DNA of 40,576 nucleotides from Alistipes sp. (GCA_017555695.1 JAFZFX010000010.1:1-40576), one strand, 5' to 3'; counted from the stretch's first letter, positions 31,461-39,943 are shown. Translations and numbers: made by a program. Notes: generated from the sequence alone by a model not told the origin.

Positions 31461-32225
31461 TTATTGCTTTATTGCGCTGAATAGGTTGCTGACAAAGTTT
31501 GTCGCTTGTTCTTGCTTTGCGGTGAAGAGGCGTTCGATGTGACCGCTGCGTACCATCTCCTGCGTAGGCATTATGTGTAACTCGGGTGGCGCAATGAGTG
31601 CTATCGAGTCGCAGAGCGAGATGGCAATGTCGAGCTCGTGGGTCGAGAAGAGTATGCATTTGCCCTCGTCGTGTGCCAACTGGCCGAGGAGCGTACACAA
31701 CTCATAGCGGTTGGGCATATCGAGGAACGCCGTAGGCTCGTCGAGCAGAATGATGGGCGTCTGCTGTGCCAATGCGCGGGCAATCATTATTCGCTGACAC
31801 TCACCGTCCGACATTCTATCCATCGTCTTGTCGGCGTAGTCGCTCATACCTACGGCCGCCAACGACTGCTCTACTATGAGTCTATCCTCATCCTGCATGC
31901 GGCCTATCCAGTTGGTGTAGGGCGCACGACCAAGAGCCACTACATCGCGGCACCGCAGGTTGGCGATGCGTACCTTGTCGGTGGTGACAAAGGCGACGAG
32001 TGTTGCCATTCGTGCCGCCGAGAGCGACGAGATATCCTCGCCGTCGATACTAATCGTACCCTCCTGCACCGTGCCTATGCCCGCTATGGCGCGCAGTAGA
32101 GTACTCTTGCCCGTTCCGTTGCGGCCGATGAGTGCCGTAAGGCATCCTGCGCCTATCTCGGAGCTAAGGTGTTCGATAAGCGTGCGCTCGTCGTAGCCCA
32201 ATCTGAGGTTTTGGAATCGTATCAT
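31461..32225 (-). CDS. ABC transporter ATP-binding protein, FecE/BtuD type
   Basis: The 254-residue ATPase has Walker A GRNGTGKST (34-42), an ABC signature SDGEC (139-143, Asp in place of the second Gly of LSGGQ), Walker B IILLDEPTAFLD and a following switch His in FSTHELD. It energises import with the FecCD-like permease and the substrate-binding protein directly upstream. Substrates of this family are ferric siderophores, haem or cobalamin; which one cannot be told. It starts 4 bp after the permease gene and ends at a bidirectional terminator. Confidence 0.92.
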   Translation of the reverse strand: MIRFQNLRLGYDERTLIEHLSSEIGAGCLTALIGRNGTGKSTLLRAIAGIGTVQEGTISIDGEDISSLSAARMATLVAFVTTDKVRIANLRCRDVVALGRAPYTNWIGRMQDEDRLIVEQSLAAVGMSDYADKTMDRMSDGECQRIMIARALAQQTPIILLDEPTAFLDMPNRYELCTLLGQLAHDEGKCILFSTHELDIAISLCDSIALIAPPELHIMPTQEMVRSGHIERLFTAKQEQATNFVSNLFSAIKQ

Positions 32226-32229
32226 AGTG

Positions 32230-33234
32230 TTAAACGATGTTTTTGTTTCTGATGACTACCCACACCACGATAGGTATGCCGAGCAGAGCCGTGATGGTGT
32301 TTACGGGTAGGGCGAGCAACTTCGAGCCGATGTCGCACAGTAGTAATGCAACAGAGCCCGTGAGAGCCGATGCGGGGAGCAATATGCGGTGATCGGCACT
32401 ACGGAAGAGCATCCTCGATAGGTGAGGAATCGCCAGACCTATAAAGCCGATAGGACCGCAGAATGCAGTGATAGTACCTGCCAACAGTGTTGTCGAGAGC
32501 AGAATCATCGCTCGCGTGCGTCGTATGTTAAGGCCCATCGTGCGGGCGTAAGCCTCGCCCAGGAGCAATATATTCATAGGCTTGATAGCCGCTACAGCCA
32601 CCGCCAGACCCGCAACGATAGCGGGAGCAACCAGCATTAACTGTGAGGAGCTAACATCGCCCAACGATCCCATAGTCCATACGATGAAACTCTTTAACGA
32701 CTCTTCGTTGCTCAAGTACTGCAACACCTGCACTACGGCGCTGACGGCCGAGCCAATCATCATTCCGAGGATGAGTATCACCATAATATCCTTTATGCGA
32801 CGGCTCACGGCAGCCACTACGGCCAATATGCCTGCTGCACCTATCCACGCAGCGCCAGCAATGCCGAGTGTCGATAGCAGTGGCGACGAAGCCACGCCCA
32901 TCAACGGCGCACCGAGGATGAAGAGCGCCACGCCGAGGCTTGCACCCGAACTCACGCCCAATACATAAGGGCCCGCCAGCGGGTTACGGAACAGAGTCTG
33001 CATCTGCAGTCCGCTGACCGATAGTGCTGCACCGGCCAGGATGGCTACAGCGGCTTTCAACAGTCGTATGTCGATGATGATTTTTGCCTTCGTAGGGTCG
33101 CACTCTCCTCCCGTGAATGCCGCCCAGATGTCGCTCAGCGGAATGTTCACCGAGCCGACGGCAATGTCGAGGGCAAAGAGCACCACCACCATCGTGGCGA
33201 GCAAAGTGAATAGTGTGGTTGTGCGATGCTGCAT
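32230..33234 (-). CDS. FecCD-family ABC permease
   Basis: The 334-residue protein contains about nine to ten hydrophobic helices and the family signatures SGLQMQTLFRNPLAGPYVLGVSSGASLGVALFIL, MTLG-like TMGSLGDVS and GPIGFIGLAIPHLSRML. It forms the membrane channel of a BtuC/FecCD-type importer for iron-siderophore, haem or cobalamin. Tightly packed between the substrate-binding and ATPase genes. Confidence 0.92.
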   Translation of the reverse strand: MQHRTTTLFTLLATMVVVLFALDIAVGSVNIPLSDIWAAFTGGECDPTKAKIIIDIRLLKAAVAILAGAALSVSGLQMQTLFRNPLAGPYVLGVSSGASLGVALFILGAPLMGVASSPLLSTLGIAGAAWIGAAGILAVVAAVSRRIKDIMVILILGMMIGSAVSAVVQVLQYLSNEESLKSFIVWTMGSLGDVSSSQLMLVAPAIVAGLAVAVAAIKPMNILLLGEAYARTMGLNIRRTRAMILLSTTLLAGTITAFCGPIGFIGLAIPHLSRMLFRSADHRILLPASALTGSVALLLCDIGSKLLALPVNTITALLGIPIVVWVVIRNKNIV

Positions 33235-33243
33235 ATCTATAGT

Positions 33244-34398
33244 TTATTCTAATCGAGTGTAGTAGTATAGCTCCTCGTTGGGGGCTGTGGGTAACTCCAC
33301 CTCGGGGTGGAATATCTTTATCAAATCGCGCAGAATCACATCGGGGCGCACTACGCCCGACTCCCAAAAGTCGTTGCCTCCCGACGGATTCATTCTGCGT
33401 GTACAGTTATAGACCTCACCGCGCTTGACACAACCTACATCCGATAACTTTGGGTAGCGGCTGCGTAGCTCCTGCAAGGAGTAGATTTGCCCAACATTGA
33501 GCCAGCAGTCGGCCGACGATACAAGCATATAGGCCTGTTCGTTGTCGATGGTGGCCGAGGTGTTACCCGTCTGGCGGTCGTAGAGGTAGTCGCCCGCAGC
33601 GTCGGCTATCAGTCGAGCCATATAACTATGCGTCGAGGGCATATACCAACTGTCGCCGTAAGGCGTGTTGAGCATAACCTTTGGCTGTGACTCGCATCGT
33701 GCGGCAATCTCCTTCAGGGCGTTGTATCGCTCGGGGATGGTGCTGAAGATAGCCTCGCCCTGCTCTCTGCATCCCGCTATGTGTGATAGCGCCACCAGCC
33801 ATTCGGCTTTGCCAAGTGGGGAGTGTTCGACATACTCGCCGATGTAGGTGTAGGCGATGCCTAATTCGCGCAACTTACCCTCCATAGCACTTGCAGCATT
33901 CACGCCGTAGAGCAGTACGATATCTGGGTCGAGCGCTACAAGCAATTCGTAATCTATATTGTTGTCGTAGCCAATGTCGCCAATCTTGTCGCGGTTGCGG
34001 CTTACATAATCATCCGTGATGAAATCTATGCCCGAAACACCTACGATGCTCTCGCTGCAACCGATGGTGGAGAGCATAGCCACATAGCTAGATGACATAC
34101 AAACGATGCGTTCCGCCGCACCCTCGATGCGTTGTACCGAAGAGTTGTCGTAGTTGCCGAATCGGCCGTCGGGGTCTATTAGTAGGGTGTGGGTTATCCC
34201 CTCTGCTCCTTGCCAGGGGTTACGACTCTCGATGATTGTGGCTCGTCCGTCAGCCGTCGAGCGAATCTCGAAACCAGAGGCGTATTGTGGCGAATATAGC
34301 ACCTCGGTAAAGAGCGACGAGTCGAACTTCTCGTCCGACTCACACCCAGTGCATAACGCCGCAAGCAAACACAATATATATAATATAAGTCCTCTCAT
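33244..34398 (-). CDS. Substrate-binding lipoprotein of the FecBCD-type importer
   Basis: A 384-residue lipoprotein: signal peptide with the lipobox-like LCTGC (Cys at about 19), then a helical-backbone metal-receptor fold. Recognisable parts are RIVCMSSSYVAMLSTIGC (N-lobe), ALDPDIVLLYG, the long inter-lobe helix and a C-terminal RRMNPSGGNDFWESGVVRPDVILRDLIKIFHPE, typical for Bacteroidetes iron or cobalamin binding proteins. Its ATG overlaps the stop of the LTA-synthase-like gene by 4 nt. No TonB-dependent receptor is adjacent and no cobalamin riboswitch was seen, so the ligand is unresolved. Confidence 0.88.
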   Translation of the reverse strand: MRGLILYILCLLAALCTGCESDEKFDSSLFTEVLYSPQYASGFEIRSTADGRATIIESRNPWQGAEGITHTLLIDPDGRFGNYDNSSVQRIEGAAERIVCMSSSYVAMLSTIGCSESIVGVSGIDFITDDYVSRNRDKIGDIGYDNNIDYELLVALDPDIVLLYGVNAASAMEGKLRELGIAYTYIGEYVEHSPLGKAEWLVALSHIAGCREQGEAIFSTIPERYNALKEIAARCESQPKVMLNTPYGDSWYMPSTHSYMARLIADAAGDYLYDRQTGNTSATIDNEQAYMLVSSADCWLNVGQIYSLQELRSRYPKLSDVGCVKRGEVYNCTRRMNPSGGNDFWESGVVRPDVILRDLIKIFHPEVELPTAPNEELYYYTRLE

Positions 34399-36245
34399 CG
34401 TTGTAATAAATCCTGATGCATTGTCTGTACCATAGCCTTGCCACCCAAAGTGAGTGACTCGGTGTTGCTGCCCTCGCTCTCGATTATGCTGTTGCTGGTT
34501 GCGTTGTAGCGCACATAACCATCCGCAGAGATTACTCCAAAGCCATTGTTGAATGACCAGAAGCCGAAGTGAGGTATGCGGCTGTCGAGTATATCGTGGC
34601 TCAAGGCGAAGTCGCTACACTCCACGCCCATCTGTCTAAGCAGTGTCACGGCAAGGTCGGCCTGCGATGAGTAGGTGCCGATGGCGAGACCTCTATACTC
34701 CTCGCTGATGGCGCCTCCCGTCCAGAGCATAGGTATGCGCTGGCGCTGCAGTTCGCCCGCCTGCAACTCCGAAGGGTAGGCCAGGCTGTGGTCGGCAATC
34801 AGCACCACGACCATATCGTCCCAGGCTGGTGACTCGCGCCACTTGCCAATCATACGACCCACGCATTCGTCGGTGAATGCGGCGGCGTTGAGTATCTTGT
34901 TCTCAAACTTTGAGTAGGGTACATCGAAAGGCTCGTGTGAACTCAGCGTAAGCAGCGTAGCGAAGAAGGGTTTGTTGCCGGCGGCAAGCTCCAATACCTC
35001 GTCGGCAAAGTAGGGGCAGACCGCATTGTCATCGTAGCCCCACTGCGCCAGCGGTGCCTCGATGGGCAGGTTGTGCTGGTCGTTGATGCGCTCGACGCCT
35101 GTGCCGTAGAGGTAGGATATGGTGTTGGTGAAGTTGGCATCACCGCCATAGGTGAATGTCGTAAAGTAACCCTCGCCCTGCAACGAGCGCGCAATGGCGG
35201 GTAGCGTGTGGGCCTTCTGCGGGTACTTCATCACCGATACTGTCGGGTGTGTGGGGTAGCCACTCATTATGGCCACCGTGCCTCGGTCGGTGCGGAACGA
35301 GTTGGCAAACATATTCTCAAACCAAATACCCTCTCGCTTTAGGGCGTTCAGGTGGGGTGTCACCTCCTCGCCGTTGATGCTCTCATCGGTTATCGTGCGG
35401 CCGAAACTCTCTAAAATCACCAACACCACATTGGGGCGCTGGGTGGAGAGCACTTGTAGGCTGTCGGCTCCCATCTGTGGTTCGCCACGCAACGCGAGCA
35501 ACTGCTGACGGCACTCCTCGTCGCTAAAGTAGCGATAATCTCCCTCTCTGAGTTCCGAGCGCGAGGCTGACGAGAGGAACGAGAATGTGGGGTTTGTCGC
35601 GGCCTGATTCAGGAACATATTGCTGCTGAAATATACCTTGCTGACATTGGCAGGTGCGGTGCCTACGCCGCCGCGGATAGCCAAAAAGAGCAGACCGCCC
35701 ACGCCTATCATCACTACGGTGGAGAACACGCGGCTGAGGATGTTCTGGCGATAGGGCTTGTATATGCGGCTACACCATCGCCATAGCACAATCAGCAGTG
35801 CGGCGTATGCCACAAAGAGCACCACCGACGGCAATATGTCGCTTGCGGTAGCGCTTGCTGCGGCCTCCTTGGGTGTGGCCAGGTAGGGCAGGATGGTGCT
35901 GTCGAGGCGGAAACCCCAATAGCGGAACAAGCCGATGTCGAATGCCACGAGCAGCGAGGCCACGATGGCCATCACTACAAAATATGTGTTCAGTACTCGT
36001 CGCATAACCCTCTCGGGGATGGTTACCCATACCGCTACGAGCATCGCCAGCCACGGAATGACGCAGATGTATCCCGCTACCGTAGAGTCGAGCAGGAGTC
36101 CGTGCAATGATACGCCCAACAGCTCGCTCGCCGAAGACTCGGCCGCCTGTTGAGCATACCACAGCAAAAAGAGTGGCTTCTGCAGAGCCATAGCCAGCGT
36201 AGTGGTTATATATGTGGCGACAACAAAAAGTATTTTGCGCAGCAT
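34395..36245 (-). CDS. LTA synthase-like membrane phosphatase/sulfatase (alkaline-phosphatase superfamily)
   Basis: The 616-residue protein has about five transmembrane helices in residues 1-200 and a large periplasmic domain. That domain has metal-site motifs VVLVILESFGR (Glu), the Thr nucleophile in FRTDRGTVAIMSGYP (about residues 323-337) and VLIADHS (Asp, His). Related enzymes transfer phosphoglycerol or phosphoethanolamine onto lipids or glycans (LtaS, MdoB, EptA type); the Gram-negative acceptor here is unknown. First gene of a tightly overlapping operon with the ABC importer genes, an odd pairing. Promoter at 36276-36308. Confidence 0.85.
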   Translation of the reverse strand: MLRKILFVVATYITTTLAMALQKPLFLLWYAQQAAESSASELLGVSLHGLLLDSTVAGYICVIPWLAMLVAVWVTIPERVMRRVLNTYFVVMAIVASLLVAFDIGLFRYWGFRLDSTILPYLATPKEAAASATASDILPSVVLFVAYAALLIVLWRWCSRIYKPYRQNILSRVFSTVVMIGVGGLLFLAIRGGVGTAPANVSKVYFSSNMFLNQAATNPTFSFLSSASRSELREGDYRYFSDEECRQQLLALRGEPQMGADSLQVLSTQRPNVVLVILESFGRTITDESINGEEVTPHLNALKREGIWFENMFANSFRTDRGTVAIMSGYPTHPTVSVMKYPQKAHTLPAIARSLQGEGYFTTFTYGGDANFTNTISYLYGTGVERINDQHNLPIEAPLAQWGYDDNAVCPYFADEVLELAAGNKPFFATLLTLSSHEPFDVPYSKFENKILNAAAFTDECVGRMIGKWRESPAWDDMVVVLIADHSLAYPSELQAGELQRQRIPMLWTGGAISEEYRGLAIGTYSSQADLAVTLLRQMGVECSDFALSHDILDSRIPHFGFWSFNNGFGVISADGYVRYNATSNSIIESEGSNTESLTLGGKAMVQTMHQDLLQR

Positions 36246-36275
36246 CTCTACCTTAATAATTATTAATTAATGATG

Positions 36276-36308
36276 CAAAGATAGGTAAATTATGGTTCAA
36301 AATTCAAA
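36276..36308 (-). promoter_or_regulatory. Promoter of the LTA-synthase-like / ABC importer operon, with palindrome downstream
   Basis: Minus strand TTTG (complement of 36305-36308), 21 bases, TATCTTTG (complement of 36276-36283). Just downstream, before the ATG, lies a perfect 14-bp palindrome TTAATAATTATTAA (36253-36266), a possible operator. Confidence 0.6.
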
Positions 36309-36406
36309 ATCACAAAAAGTAAATCGCCCGCCTTTATCTTTTTTGATTTTTCGTTGTAAGAACTTTTTTTGTAACTTTACATTGTGTGACTAACTTGTGG
36401 TGCTGT

Positions 36407-37096
36407 ATGAATGTTAGGGTATTATTAATTTTGTTATTGGCGAGTCTCTCAGTGACCTCCTATGCTCAAACCCGCAAACCAAAAATGATGCGATGGGAGC
36501 CAGCGGAGGAGACGAGTGTTGCGTCTGGAGGCCGAAATGTCAAATATATACTTCATAACCCCTCGTTGAGTAAGATTAGTTTGAGCGAATATTTTAATCT
36601 GGAGGTTGTGGATATTCCCGAGAATCTCGAAAGCGTGCTACGCCGTTACCCTTGCTGGGTAGTGGCAAGAGTTGCAGATACGAGCGTGTATGATGGTGAA
36701 CATTATGTGGAAAAAGATGTCTATGGCAGTGAAGATTATCCTTTTCACAATGTTTTCGTGTTTAAGCATAGAGGGTATTGGCAATATAGTGTGGCCTCTG
36801 CGATGCTTGGGCCTGCGGTAGCGACTGACCCTAATGTTGTAGCCGAATTTAGAAAGTATAACGACCCTCACGATGTTTTCCCATTGCAGGTGATAATGTG
36901 CGGAAAAGGTAATAAATATGTCATAGGGGTTGAAAAAGTAATGTATGAAAATGGTAAGCCCCAACCTTCAGGCTCGTTTTTGACATATCTCATTCAGCCA
37001 GCGTCGCGCGAAAAACTCAAGCAGATGAAATCTTTGGTTAAAAAGGCTGCTGTAGTCGCGCAGTACAACAAAGAGATTAAGGAGTTTTTGGATTAA
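36407..37096 (+). CDS. Secreted protein of unknown family
   Basis: The start is taken at the ATG 36407 because it gives a clean signal peptide (MNVRVLLILLLASLSVTSYAQ), whereas the longer frame begins at a GTG. The mature part (about 208 residues) has no motif I recognise. It is rich in aromatic residues, with LRRYPCWVVARVADTSVYDG and HNVFVFKHRGYWQYSVAS, and ends in a Lys-rich helix. It is somewhat AT-richer than the ribosomal genes after it. It has only a weak TAACTTTA-type box upstream. It is probably periplasmic or exported; no function can be inferred. Confidence 0.75.
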   Translation: MNVRVLLILLLASLSVTSYAQTRKPKMMRWEPAEETSVASGGRNVKYILHNPSLSKISLSEYFNLEVVDIPENLESVLRRYPCWVVARVADTSVYDGEHYVEKDVYGSEDYPFHNVFVFKHRGYWQYSVASAMLGPAVATDPNVVAEFRKYNDPHDVFPLQVIMCGKGNKYVIGVEKVMYENGKPQPSGSFLTYLIQPASREKLKQMKSLVKKAAVVAQYNKEIKEFLD

Positions 37097-37151
37097 ATCG
37101 ATTAAGTGTAGGTGCGAGAGGGTAGTGTGAAACAAAAAAAACTCAAAAAAT

Positions 37152-37181
37152 TTTGTTTTACACGAAAAAGTTGTACCTTTG
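37152..37181 (+). promoter_or_regulatory. Promoter of the rpsF-rpsR-rplI operon
   Basis: TTTG (37152-37155), 18 bases, TACCTTTG (37174-37181), about 40 nt before the rpsF ATG. Spacing is one base below the usual 19-21. Confidence 0.6.
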
Positions 37182-37220
37182 CACCGCTAAATAGCATAAA
37201 AACATTTAATTAATTCTATT

Positions 37221-37568
37221 ATGAACAATTACGAAACCGTTTTCATTGTCACTCCCGTCCTTTCAGAGGCACAGGTAAAGGAGGTTGCTGACAAATTCCA
37301 GGGCATCATCACCGAGAACGGCGGTCAGATTGTGAATGTGGAGAACTGGGGCTTGAAGAAGCTTGCTTATCCTATTCAGAAGAAGACTACCGGTTTCTAC
37401 TTCCTCGTTGAGTTCGAGGGTGAGGGCAATCTTATCGAGAAGCTTGAGACTGGCTACCGCCGTGACGAGCGCATCATTCGTTTCTTAACTTTCAAGCAGG
37501 ACAAGTTCGCTGTAGAGTACTCTGCAAAGCGTCGCGCCAAGCTTGCTAACAAATCACAGGAGGAGTAA
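37221..37568 (+). CDS. rpsF: 30S ribosomal protein bS6
   Basis: A 115-residue S6 with [24 protein letters not shown], the conserved [28 protein letters not shown] strand region and an [13 protein letters not shown] motif. It binds the central domain of 16S rRNA together with bS18. No Shine-Dalgarno sequence is present upstream. Its last codons (QEE) supply the GGAGG that precedes rpsR. Confidence 0.96.
   Translation: MNNYETVFIVTPVLSEAQVKEVADKFQGIITENGGQIVNVENWGLKKLAYPIQKKTTGFYFLVEFEGEGNLIEKLETGYRRDERIIRFLTFKQDKFAVEYSAKRRAKLANKSQEE
37557..37565 (+). promoter_or_regulatory. Strong Shine-Dalgarno sequence of rpsR
   Basis: CAGGAGGAG in the last codons of rpsF; the GGAGG core (37559-37563) is 8 nt before the rpsR ATG at 37572. 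Such strong sequences are rare among the other starts in this window. Confidence 0.75.
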
Positions 37569-37571
37569 ACT

Positions 37572-37850
37572 ATGGCACAGGAGAATGTAAAGGGCGGTGA
37601 GATTCGCTATTTGAATCCCGTATCAGTTGATGTAAAGAAGAAGAAGTACTGCCGCTTCAAGAAGTTGGGCATCAAGTATGTAGATTATAAGGACGGTGAG
37701 TTCTTGAAGAAGTTCCTCAACGAGCAGGGTAAGATTTTGCCCCGTCGTCTGACAGGTACATCTCAGAAGTTCCAGAAGAAGGTGGCTCAGGCTGTTAAGC
37801 GTGCTCGTCACTTGGCTATTCTGCCGTTCGTAACAGATTGTATGAAATAA
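37572..37850 (+). CDS. rpsR: 30S ribosomal protein bS18
   Basis: A 92-residue S18 with [60 protein letters not shown]. It partners bS6 in the 30S platform near the 3' end of 16S rRNA. The start is 3 nt after the rpsF stop, with a GGAGG 8 nt before the ATG. Confidence 0.97.
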   Translation: MAQENVKGGEIRYLNPVSVDVKKKKYCRFKKLGIKYVDYKDGEFLKKFLNEQGKILPRRLTGTSQKFQKKVAQAVKRARHLAILPFVTDCMK

Positions 37851-37856
37851 TAAAGA

Positions 37857-37861
37857 GGAGG
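37857..37861 (+). promoter_or_regulatory. Strong Shine-Dalgarno sequence of rplI
   Basis: GGAGG inside AGAGGAGGAG, again exactly 8 nt before the ATG (37870). Same spacing as at rpsR. Confidence 0.75.
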
Positions 37862-37869
37862 AGAGCAAT

Positions 37870-38307
37870 ATGGAGGTTATTCTTATCAAAGATGTAGAGA
37901 ACTTGGGCTATGCTAACGACATCGTAAATGTTAAGCCCGGTTACGCAAACAATTACTTGATTCCTCAGGGTTACGCTAAGGCTGCAACAGCTTCTGCTAA
38001 GAAGGTATTGGCTGAGAACTTGCGCCAGCGCGCTCACAAGGACGCCAAGATTTTGGCTGACGCTCAGGCTTTGGCCGAGAAGATTGCTAACTTGCCTTTG
38101 GTTATCACTGTTAAGGCCGAGGAGGGTAAGATTTTCGGTGCTGTAACATCTGCTGATGTTGCTGAGGCTTTGGCTGCTAAGGAGGTAACTGTAGACCGCA
38201 AGGCTATCACTGTAGAGTCTATCAAGACTGTAGGTGAGTACACTGCCGAGGTTAAGTTGCACCGCGAGGTTAAGGCTACTGTATCATTGTCAGTAGTTGC
38301 TGAGTAA
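37870..38307 (+). CDS. rplI: 50S ribosomal protein bL9
   Basis: A 145-residue L9 (usual about 147). The N-terminal RNA-binding domain has MEVILIKDVENLGYANDIVNVKPGYANNYLIPQGYAKAAT, followed by a long connecting helix and the C-terminal domain (GKIFGAVTSADVAEAL). It binds 23S rRNA near L1. Last gene of the operon; no ssb is between rpsF and rpsR, as is common in Bacteroidetes. Confidence 0.97.
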   Translation: MEVILIKDVENLGYANDIVNVKPGYANNYLIPQGYAKAATASAKKVLAENLRQRAHKDAKILADAQALAEKIANLPLVITVKAEEGKIFGAVTSADVAEALAAKEVTVDRKAITVESIKTVGEYTAEVKLHREVKATVSLSVVAE

Positions 38308-38345
38308 TTTTGTTGTCTTAAAGCTGTTTTCGGCGTTACGCTCGT

Positions 38346-38388
38346 AGTAAAAATGCTCACATACATCAAGTATGCTCCGCTTTTTACT
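38346..38388. repeat. Imperfect inverted repeat, possible repetitive extragenic element
   Basis: AGTAAAAA (38346-38353) and TTTTTACT (38381-38388) form the outer stem; CATAC (38360-38364) and GTATG (38370-38374) form the inner one with loop ATCAA. The layout (GCTCACATAC...GTATGCTCCGC) resembles short intergenic repeats that occur in many copies in other genomes; copy number here cannot be checked. Confidence 0.5.
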
Positions 38389-38436
38389 CATTCGCAAGCC
38401 TTGAAAACCCACTTTAATACAAGCAAAATATATGTT

Positions 38437-38469
38437 AAAGCAGATTCCTTTATGGGGTCTGCTTTTTTT
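38437..38469 (+). terminator. Terminator of the rpsF-rpsR-rplI operon
   Basis: AAAGCAGA (38437-38444) pairs with TCTGCTTT (38458-38465), followed by T residues through 38469. Confidence 0.75.
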
Positions 38470-38534
38470 GTGCTCCGCTTTTCGTTCGGTCGCAGTTTCA
38501 AAATAGTAGCCGTTATGTGAATTTTCAGATAGAA

Positions 38535-38564
38535 ATGCTCGACTTCTGTCGGGCATTTTTTTTT
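38535..38564 (+). terminator. Second, stronger terminator
   Basis: ATGCTCGAC (38535-38543) pairs with GTCGGGCAT (38548-38556), one G-U pair, loop TTCT, followed by eight T. It lies 66 nt past the first terminator; in the minus direction it may also serve the anti-sigma-like gene. Confidence 0.8.
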
Positions 38565-38687
38565 GCTCTTTTTTTGCGCCGTGTAGCGGATAGATATTCA
38601 CTCCATTTATTTTTACCAACAATGGTGAGTGATAAAAGAAAAGGCGAGCCGAAGCCCGCCCTTGAAAATACTTATGGGTGTCGAGGA

Positions 38688-39932
38688 TTACAAGCCGCCA
38701 TCGACTAACCACACTTTGCTTTTATTGTCGTTGCGAATCGCAAGTGTCAAACTCTCTTTGCTGCTGTCGGCAAGGACGACTTTACATTTTACAAACTGTC
38801 CTGCATACAATCCCGAAGTGAATGCTCTGCCGATTGATTTAATCTCCAATCCTTTGTACTTGTTCTCCAAAGTTTTGCGTAGGTCACCTTGGTAAAAGTA
38901 TAACGCCGTATTGAGAACATTCTCATCCCAATCCTTCATAGCCTCCAGTATAATCTTTGCTGCTTCGTCGGCTGTGATGCCAGCAAGCGGAGTGGGGCCG
39001 TTTTGCTTAAAATCAACATCGGTAAAAGTAACCTTGCTGAATGAATCTTTGTTGTACAAATCATTAACAGCTAAAGGCTCGTTATAGGCAATGCTTTCGC
39101 TCTCGATGATTGTGATAGCCTGTTTGCCAACTATCGCCTTTATGCGCATCTTTATCAATTCGCCAGTCGATTTTGCGAATGAGTATTCACGAATGGTATT
39201 AGATTCGGCGATAGATGTGTTTAGCATATAATCGCTCTCCGAGAAGTTACCTTGCGCCTCTGTTGTAGCCTGCACGATTATCAACTCGCCGTTGTCTATA
39301 ATCTCATATCTCGCGCCTTTGTTTCTCTCGGCGGTGCGCAGCTCGGCGTTGAGTAGCAGACGAGGGTCGAGCAAAACTGCAAGGTCGTTATCCGAATACC
39401 CCTTGTGTTCCAATTTCCATCCAACGCCTTCGCCATCCTTCTCTATCCAATTATATGCGTAGTTGCCCGATTCGTCAGCACCCTTGTAGAGTGCGACGCG
39501 GCCATTCTTTTTCTCGATACTCCACATCATCGGCTCGTCGTAGATAACTTTAACCGTCGCGGGAATGAAGTCGAGTGTGGGGTCGATGTAATCTATCGGT
39601 TCGTCATGGGCGGTGCGTACGCTTAACTTCATAATCATTGTCTTGACCTCTTGAGCTGCGACGATTGCTTGTGAGAAGTATTTGCGTGCCGCGTGGGCGT
39701 TGGTCGAAGTGTTCAGCATAAATGTTATTGCTATTGCCACTACGGCGGCCATCGATGTTGCCGCTCCGAGCCAATATCGGATTCGGCTCTTGCGAGGCGC
39801 AGTCTGCTGGTTTTGTTCCGCCGCCGCGCGGAGTATTCTCTCTCGTAGGTCAGAGGATGGCTTTACCTCTACTTTGGGTGTGAGCATATCGATAATCTGC
39901 TCATCTTGTCTGCTATAATCTTGCTCTTTCAT
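38688..39932 (-). CDS. Anti-sigma-factor-like membrane protein with large extracytoplasmic domain
   Basis: The 414-residue protein follows the ECF sigma gene after 11 nt. Residues 1-50 are cytoplasmic with SSDLRERILRAAAEQ, a short helix that could hold the sigma factor; the zinc-anti-sigma HxxxCxxC motif is absent. One transmembrane helix (about 53-72, YWLGAATSMAAVVAIAITFM) leads to an about 340-residue periplasmic region without a recognised domain. Most of that region reads like a secreted beta-rich sensor (VKVIYDEPMMWSIEKKNGRVALY). Position and topology suggest that it restrains the sigma factor and senses an envelope signal. Direct homology to known anti-sigma factors is not certain. Confidence 0.68.
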   Translation of the reverse strand: MKEQDYSRQDEQIIDMLTPKVEVKPSSDLRERILRAAAEQNQQTAPRKSRIRYWLGAATSMAAVVAIAITFMLNTSTNAHAARKYFSQAIVAAQEVKTMIMKLSVRTAHDEPIDYIDPTLDFIPATVKVIYDEPMMWSIEKKNGRVALYKGADESGNYAYNWIEKDGEGVGWKLEHKGYSDNDLAVLLDPRLLLNAELRTAERNKGARYEIIDNGELIIVQATTEAQGNFSESDYMLNTSIAESNTIREYSFAKSTGELIKMRIKAIVGKQAITIIESESIAYNEPLAVNDLYNKDSFSKVTFTDVDFKQNGPTPLAGITADEAAKIILEAMKDWDENVLNTALYFYQGDLRKTLENKYKGLEIKSIGRAFTSGLYAGQFVKCKVVLADSSKESLTLAIRNDNKSKVWLVDGGL

Positions 39933-39943
39933 AATCTCGTTTT

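Larger units (their letters stand above)
38308..38687. other. Intergenic region with an inverted repeat and two terminators
   Basis: About 380 bp between rplI and the anti-sigma-like gene. It contains an imperfect inverted repeat (38346-38388), terminators at 38437-38469 and 38535-38564, and a roughly 65-nt stretch between them that holds no open frame. A second copy of the word GCTCCGCTTTT occurs at 38472-38482 besides the one around 38375-38385. A small RNA ending at the second terminator is possible but no promoter was found. Confidence 0.5.

Noticed and set aside
33244-36300. Cobalamin riboswitch controlling the ABC importer
   Set aside because: The only upstream space is the short promoter region at 36246-36308, too small for the aptamer, and no B12-box was seen.
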